Source: Candidatus Faecousia intestinigallinarum
GTDB lineage: Bacteria; Bacillota; Clostridia; Oscillospirales; Oscillospiraceae
Direction: 5' to 3'
Assembly (NCBI GenBank): GCA_018715805.1
Contig: DVKX01000030.1
Coordinates: forward strand, 1-64,000
Length of the DNA stretch: 64,000 bases
Shown here: positions 59,520 to 64,000 of the stretch, one piece after another
How the letters are laid out: each line of letters begins with the position of its first letter
Numbering within the stretch: the first letter of the stretch is position 1
The notes under the pieces: model-generated
Databases searched by the model: none
Seen by the model: the letters and a program-made list of their open reading frames with translations, nothing else
Told to the model about the DNA's origin: nothing
Made by a program: the position numbers and the translations under genes

Positions 59520-60835
59520 ACTGCCTTCCGCATCCGGCAGATAAAGAAGCCGTCGGTATCATATTGCCCCGGAACCAAAGTAAGCATCCCGGTATGGTTT
59601 TCTGGAAACACATTGGGCAAAGGCAGCTCTTCCAACGAAAAATCCTTTCGATACCGCAAAAACGCTTCCACAACCGCCTCGTTTTCCCGTTTCAGCAGGG
59701 TACAGGTGGAGTAGAGCAGCACACCGCCGGGCTTCACATATTCCGCCTGCCGGTTGAGAATGCGCAGCTGCATCTCCGGCAGCGTCTCCATCTCCACCGG
59801 GTCTTTATAACGGATGTCCGGTTTTTTACGGATGATCCCATAACCGGAGCAGGGTACATCAGCCAACACCACATCCATTTTACCGGCCCAATCGGGAAAA
59901 TTCTCTGTCGCGTCCCATTCTGTCACCCGCACATTGTGCAGTCCCAGCCGATCCGCTCCGTGTTGAATCAACGTTGTCTTATGCCGATGAATGTCGGCGG
60001 CAATGATCTCCCCCTTGCCCTCCAGTGCCATAGCTGCGGCAAAGGTCTTGCCACCCGGAGCCGCGCAGCAATCCAGCACCTGTGTATCCTCCCGCTTGGG
60101 AATCTGTGCACAGAGGACGCATAGCTTTGCAGCTGCATCCTGGACATAGAACAATCCTTCCCGGAAAGCCTCCAGGCGCTCCAAATTGCCCGTATTGGAG
60201 AGCACCAGGCAATTCTCCATCCAACTGTGGGGCAGCGCCTTCACCTGTTCTGCCTCCAGCCTTTCCATCAATTTCTCCCGAGTGATGCGCAGGGTATTTA
60301 CCTGCACCACCGTCAGGGGTATATCATTGTTGGCTGCCAACATAGGCTCCAGCAGCGCTTCCCCAATGTCCTGGCGGAGCAAATCGATGAGCTTCTGCGG
60401 GTGACTGTAACGCACTTCTAAGCTCTCCGGCAGCGCCAAGGTTCCTTTGGTACGCACAGCGCTGCGCAGCACGCCGTTTACCAGCCCTGCGATCTTTGGC
60501 TGGAAGCGGCAGTATTGCTTAGCCAATGCCACCGATTCGTTTACTGCGGCGGAATCCGGCACCTTTTCCAATTCATAGATCTGGTACAGTCCCATATGCA
60601 GGATGTCCCGCGCCACCGGGTGCAGATCCTTCACGCGCCCATTGAGCAGCTGCTGCAAAAAGTAGTCCAGCAATCCCCGGTGCTGCAGCACACCGTAGCA
60701 CAGCCGGGTAGCCAGCGCTGCGTCTCGCCTGTCCAGCTTGTCCCGGGCAATATAATCCTTCAATACGCCGTTGCTCCAGGCCGCCCGCTTCCGGCAGGCG
60801 ATCAGTGCGTCCAGCGCCGTTTTTCTCGCTGACAT
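59516..60835 (-). CDS. rsmB: 16S rRNA C967 methyltransferase RsmB
   Basis: 439 residues. An N-terminal NusB-like RNA-binding domain (ALDALIACRKRAAWSNGVL) precedes a SAM-dependent m5C methyltransferase domain with CCAAPGGKTFAAA, the catalytic Cys pair in DVPCSGYG and YSTCTL. Its ATG follows the fmt stop by two bases. Confidence 0.95.
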   Translation of the reverse strand: MSARKTALDALIACRKRAAWSNGVLKDYIARDKLDRRDAALATRLCYGVLQHRGLLDYFLQQLLNGRVKDLHPVARDILHMGLYQIYELEKVPDSAAVNESVALAKQYCRFQPKIAGLVNGVLRSAVRTKGTLALPESLEVRYSHPQKLIDLLRQDIGEALLEPMLAANNDIPLTVVQVNTLRITREKLMERLEAEQVKALPHSWMENCLVLSNTGNLERLEAFREGLFYVQDAAAKLCVLCAQIPKREDTQVLDCCAAPGGKTFAAAMALEGKGEIIAADIHRHKTTLIQHGADRLGLHNVRVTEWDATENFPDWAGKMDVVLADVPCSGYGIIRKKPDIRYKDPVEMETLPEMQLRILNRQAEYVKPGGVLLYSTCTLLKRENEAVVEAFLRYRKDFSLEELPLPNVFPENHTGMLTLVPGQYDTDGFFICRMRKAV

Positions 60836-60837
60836 GT

Positions 60838-61746
60838 CTATCCCTCCAAGGGGTGGCCGCGGAAATAATCTGCCGCCGCCATTGGTTTTCCGCCGTCGGC
60901 CTGCAGGCGCTGGATCTCCACAGCGCCCTGGCCGCAGGCAACCCGCAATCCGGTTTTGGTTAAGCCCAAGATCTCTCCCGGCGCGCCGCTGCCCTCCGCG
61001 ACTACGGTCTTATGGATCTTAAATCGCGTACCGTTGATCTCCGCAGTGGCCACCGGCCAGGGATGCAGCCCCCGTACATGGTTATGCACCTGCCAGGCGG
61101 TTTTCCTCCAGTCGATGGGGCTCATGGACTTGTCCAGCATGGGGGCAAAGGTGGCTTTGCTGCCATCTTGAGGCGTGGCAGTCACCGCGTCCCGTTCCAG
61201 CGCCCCCAGGGTCTTTGAAAGCAATCCCGCGCCCAGTTCTGCCAGCCGACTCAGCAGCTCTCCCGCCGTCTCATTGGGGTCGATGGGGGTCTTTACAGCG
61301 TCAATCATGTCCCCCGCATCCATTTCCCGCACCAGATACATGGCGGTAACTCCCGTCTCCACCTTTCCGTCCAGCACCGCCCACTGATAGGGCGCAGAAC
61401 CCCGGTATTCCGGCAGCAGGCTGGCATGGATATTGATGCAGCCTTTCTTGGGCACATCCAGCACCTTCTGGGGCAAGATACGGCCATAGGCCACCACCGC
61501 CACCACATCCGGCTGCAAATCCCGCAGCTGCTGTACCGATGCTTCCTCCCGGAAATTTTCCGGCTGGAAAACGGGGATGCCATGCTTCTGCGCCAGTTCC
61601 TTCACGGGAGACGCCGTCAGCTTCATTCCCCGGTTCTTTGGCCGATCCGGCTGGGTAAAGACCCCCACCACCTGGTAGCCGTCCTCCAAGATTCTATGCA
61701 GGCAGGTCGCCGCAATTTCCGGCGTACCCATGAAAACCACACGCAT
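60838..61746 (-). CDS. fmt: Methionyl-tRNA formyltransferase
   Basis: 302 residues. It formylates initiator Met-tRNA with 10-formyl-THF. RVVFMGTPEIAATCLH starts the Rossmann fold. The catalytic region is INIHASLLPEYRGSAPYQWA, and the C-terminal OB domain includes RGLHPWPVA. The ATG at 61746 has GGGAGG as ribosome site; a frame five codons longer is less suitable. Next to def, which later removes the formyl group. Confidence 0.97.
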   Translation of the reverse strand: MRVVFMGTPEIAATCLHRILEDGYQVVGVFTQPDRPKNRGMKLTASPVKELAQKHGIPVFQPENFREEASVQQLRDLQPDVVAVVAYGRILPQKVLDVPKKGCINIHASLLPEYRGSAPYQWAVLDGKVETGVTAMYLVREMDAGDMIDAVKTPIDPNETAGELLSRLAELGAGLLSKTLGALERDAVTATPQDGSKATFAPMLDKSMSPIDWRKTAWQVHNHVRGLHPWPVATAEINGTRFKIHKTVVAEGSGAPGEILGLTKTGLRVACGQGAVEIQRLQADGGKPMAAADYFRGHPLEG

Positions 61747-61764
61747 GGCAAAACCTCCCAACGC

Positions 61765-62238
61765 TTATTCTTGTGGTTCCAATTCCTCGTCCGTAAGGAA
61801 GCGCTCCATCACTTCCGTATACATGATGCCGTCCAAATGATCCAATTCATGGCAGAAACACCGAGCGACAATTTCTTCCCCCTCCGCTTCATACCAATTG
61901 CCGTCCCGATCCTGGGCGCGAACCTTGGCGTGCATGGGGCGCTTCACCAAACCGTACTTCCCCGGCAGGCTTAGGCAGCCCTCAGGACCCTCCTGCTCGC
62001 CGCTGGTTTCCACCAGTTCCGGGTTCACCAGTTCCAGAACTTCCTCGCCGGTGTCCACAATGACCACCCGGCGGAGAATCCCCACCTGGGGCGCCGCCAG
62101 ACCCACGCCGCCGGCATCCGCCAGGGTCTCCTGCATATCATCCAGCAGCTTATGCAGCCTCCGGTCGAAATTGGTCACCGGTTTGCAAACTTTATGCAGC
62201 GCCGGTTCCCGATCGTTCAAAATCTTCCGCAATCCCAT
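61765..62238 (-). CDS. def: Peptide deformylase
   Basis: 157 residues. Removes the N-formyl group from nascent proteins. All three motifs are intact: GVGLAAPQVG, EGCLSLPG and HELDHLDG (metal ligands Cys and two His, catalytic Glu). The start is the ATG at 62238 with GAGGGA upstream. An earlier in-frame ATG overlaps the priA end. Confidence 0.96.
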   Translation of the reverse strand: MGLRKILNDREPALHKVCKPVTNFDRRLHKLLDDMQETLADAGGVGLAAPQVGILRRVVIVDTGEEVLELVNPELVETSGEQEGPEGCLSLPGKYGLVKRPMHAKVRAQDRDGNWYEAEGEEIVARCFCHELDHLDGIMYTEVMERFLTDEELEPQE

Positions 62239-62251
62239 AATATCCCTCTTT

Positions 62252-64000
62252 CTAATCCAGTCCATTCACATCTGCGAACACGTTGACGCCCCGGTTTTGT
62301 TTATCCTGGGCGCTCTGCCTCAGCAGATGGGCGATCACCTGCCGCAGCGGCTTGTCCATCCGGCAGCGCAGCGTCAGCCGGTAACGGAAGTAAAAATTGA
62401 TTTTTGGCACCGGGCAGGGCGCCGGCCCCAGAAGGGTATACGTTTCTCGTGTTTCCTGACGCAGAATACTGCGCAAGCTGTCCCGGAAAGCCGCCGCAGC
62501 CCGGAGCACCCTGGCCTCCTCTTGGCCGGTGAAAGTGATCTCCGTATTGTCTCCAAAGGGCGGAAAGCCCTGCACCCGCCGCAGCTGCTGCTCTAAAGCA
62601 TAAAAGCCGCTATAATCCTGGCTGGCCGCCAGGCGGATGACCGGATGCCGGGGCGTCATAGTTTGAATGATCGCTCGTCCCGGGACATTCCCCCGCCCTG
62701 CCCTGCCTACTACCTGAGTAAGCATATTGAAGGTTGTCTCTGCCGCCCGGTAGCTGCTGCTGTACAGGCTCATGTCCCCGTCCAGCACCCCCACCAGAGT
62801 GACCTCCGGCAAATTCAGCCCCTTGGCCACCATCTGGGTTCCCAGCAGCACCGGGATCTTCTCCTCCTGAAAGCGGGAAAGGATTTGCTCGTGGGTATTG
62901 GCAGCGGTCACGGTATCCGCGTCCATCCGCTCCACCCGGATCCCCGGAAATCGGGCTTCCAGCTCCTGCTGCACTTTCTGGGTGCCGGTTCCTACCCGCT
63001 TCAATCTGCCGCCGCAATGGGGGCATTCCTGGGGGACGCTCTGGGAATAGCCGCAGTAGTGGCACATGAGCCGCTCATTCGCGCTGTGATAGGTAAGTCT
63101 GGCGCTGCACCTGGGGCATTCCGGGGATTCCCGGCAGTCCACGCATACCAGCGCCCGGCTGTTGCCCCGGCGATTCAGAAAGAGGATCGCCTGCTGTCCG
63201 GCGTTTATGGTTTCCTCCAGCGCCGCCTGCAGCGGGTAACTCAGGGAAGTTTCGTTTCCGTCCCGCAGTTCCTCTCCCATGTCCACGATCTCCACCCGGG
63301 GAAGAGTCTGCCCATTATACCGGCGTTCCAATCGGTAAAGGCTGTAATCCCCCGTTTCCGCCCGGAACATTGTCTCAATGGTGGGCGTCGCAGAGCCCAG
63401 CACCACCAGCGATCGTTCTTTCGCGCCCCGCCAGATGGCCACCTCTTTTGTGGAATACCGGGGCGTGTTCTCTGATTTATAGGAGTGCTCCTGTTCTTCA
63501 TCCAGGATAATCAGTCCCAAATGGGGGCAAGGCGCAAACACCGCCGAACGCGTACCCACCACTACCCGGGCTTCCCCGGAGCGGATACGCTTCCACTGGT
63601 CATACCGCTCTCCCATGGGCAGGCTGCTGTGCAGCACCGCCACCTGATCCCCGAAATATGCCGCCAATAAGCCCAGCAGCTGAGGCGTCAGGGCGATTTC
63701 CGGTACCAGGAAAACAGCGCTTTTCCCAGCCTCTAATGTCTTTTGTATCAATTTTAGATATACCGACGTTTTCCCCGAGCCGGTGACCCCATGCAGCAGA
63801 GCCACCCCAGGCTTTTCTCCGTCCATTTGACGCGCCAGACCGTCATAGGCGGCCTGCTGCGCCTCGTCCAGCACCAACGGTTCGGAAACAGGCGTCGGCG
63901 GAATTTCCCGGCAGCGAAGCGCCGGTTTCTCTTCTAGGTTTACATAACCCATATCTGCCAGCCGCCGCAGGGTGACGGGCTTCGCCCCGGTAAAATAGCA
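62252..64000 (-). CDS. priA: Primosomal protein N' / replication restart helicase PriA (N-terminus outside window)
   Basis: About 582 C-terminal residues are in the window; the frame runs through the right edge. Walker A HGVTGSGKTSVY, motif II DEEQEHSYK (His of DEEH replaced by Gln), PRYSTKEVAIW, and a zinc region with eight cysteines (CVDCRESPECPRC, CHYCGYSQ, CPHCGG). Helicase motifs V/VI are in GTQMVAKGLNLPEV and TQVVGRAGRG. It reloads the replisome at stalled forks. It heads the priA-def-fmt-rsmB-rlmN-prpC-prkC-rsgA cluster. Confidence 0.96.
   Translation of the reverse strand, partial: CYFTGAKPVTLRRLADMGYVNLEEKPALRCREIPPTPVSEPLVLDEAQQAAYDGLARQMDGEKPGVALLHGVTGSGKTSVYLKLIQKTLEAGKSAVFLVPEIALTPQLLGLLAAYFGDQVAVLHSSLPMGERYDQWKRIRSGEARVVVGTRSAVFAPCPHLGLIILDEEQEHSYKSENTPRYSTKEVAIWRGAKERSLVVLGSATPTIETMFRAETGDYSLYRLERRYNGQTLPRVEIVDMGEELRDGNETSLSYPLQAALEETINAGQQAILFLNRRGNSRALVCVDCRESPECPRCSARLTYHSANERLMCHYCGYSQSVPQECPHCGGRLKRVGTGTQKVQQELEARFPGIRVERMDADTVTAANTHEQILSRFQEEKIPVLLGTQMVAKGLNLPEVTLVGVLDGDMSLYSSSYRAAETTFNMLTQVVGRAGRGNVPGRAIIQTMTPRHPVIRLAASQDYSGFYALEQQLRRVQGFPPFGDNTEITFTGQEEARVLRAAAAFRDSLRSILRQETRETYTLLGPAPCPVPKINFYFRYRLTLRCRMDKPLRQVIAHLLRQSAQDKQNRGVNVFADVNGLD

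Overview
The window is a GC-rich chromosomal segment that looks like a strictly anaerobic Firmicute of the class Clostridia, most likely a gut Oscillospirales relative. The indicators are a fused IspH-ribosomal protein S1 gene, a dnaG-rpoD macromolecular-synthesis operon, the priA-def-fmt-rsmB-rlmN-phosphatase-PASTA kinase-rsgA cluster, an oxygen-sensitive class III ribonucleotide reductase, and an ATP synthase rotor with a sodium-type site. This assignment is inferred from gene content and family recognition; no database search was run.

Layout. 0-2.2 kb is accessory: a partial unknown gene, two type II toxin-antitoxin modules joined by near-identical hairpin-plus-promoter spacers, an orphan third promoter, about 600 bp of gene-free DNA, and a tRNA-Gly(CCC) whose 3' end faces this region. 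2.3-8.8 kb holds a DUF5662 gene, a small unknown gene, two MATE exporters, a ZIP metal transporter and a PFL/ACT/Dabb gene group. 8.8-15.1 kb is a leftward operon dnaG-rpoD-second sigma factor-cmk-ispH/rpsA, largely joined by 4-bp stop/start overlaps. 15.6-17.3 kb is a visibly AT-rich insertion between dnaG and dgt carrying one effector-binding-domain gene. 17.3-22.3 kb is housekeeping (dgt, yigZ, hflX, an acetyltransferase, rpmE, an M29 aminopeptidase).

22.4-35.1 kb is a mixed metabolic stretch. It holds a lipoprotein and homocysteine methyltransferase pair, a membrane-anchored E2-like acyltransferase with birA, a cysteine-rich mini membrane protein, a MerR-controlled flavin reductase and hydrolase pair, pepT, ackA, tmcAL, and a three-gene operon of unknown purpose. 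35.2-41.7 kb holds a GntR-controlled ABC transporter, a DUF2500 protein, and recD2-comF-mreB. 41.9-49.1 kb is a complete F1Fo ATP synthase operon (atpZ-I-B-E-F-H-A-G-D-C). 49.2-51.6 kb holds a secreted protein and lipoprotein pair and a cysteine-rich unknown. 52.0-54.3 kb is nrdD behind two apparent NrdR boxes. 54.5-64 kb is the priA-to-rsgA translation and signalling cluster, with priA running off the right edge.

The most noteworthy points are: an in-frame Shine-Dalgarno and ATG exactly at the IspH/S1 junction; a second, degenerate sigma factor overlapping rpoD; a two-carboxylate c subunit that predicts sodium coupling; a membrane-fused E2-like acyltransferase whose catalytic His is Glu and whose start codon is nearly leaderless; a MerR operator inside a 19-bp promoter spacer; paired NrdR boxes; and the tandem toxin-antitoxin array. 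No CRISPR array, intact transposase, integrase or rRNA gene was found.
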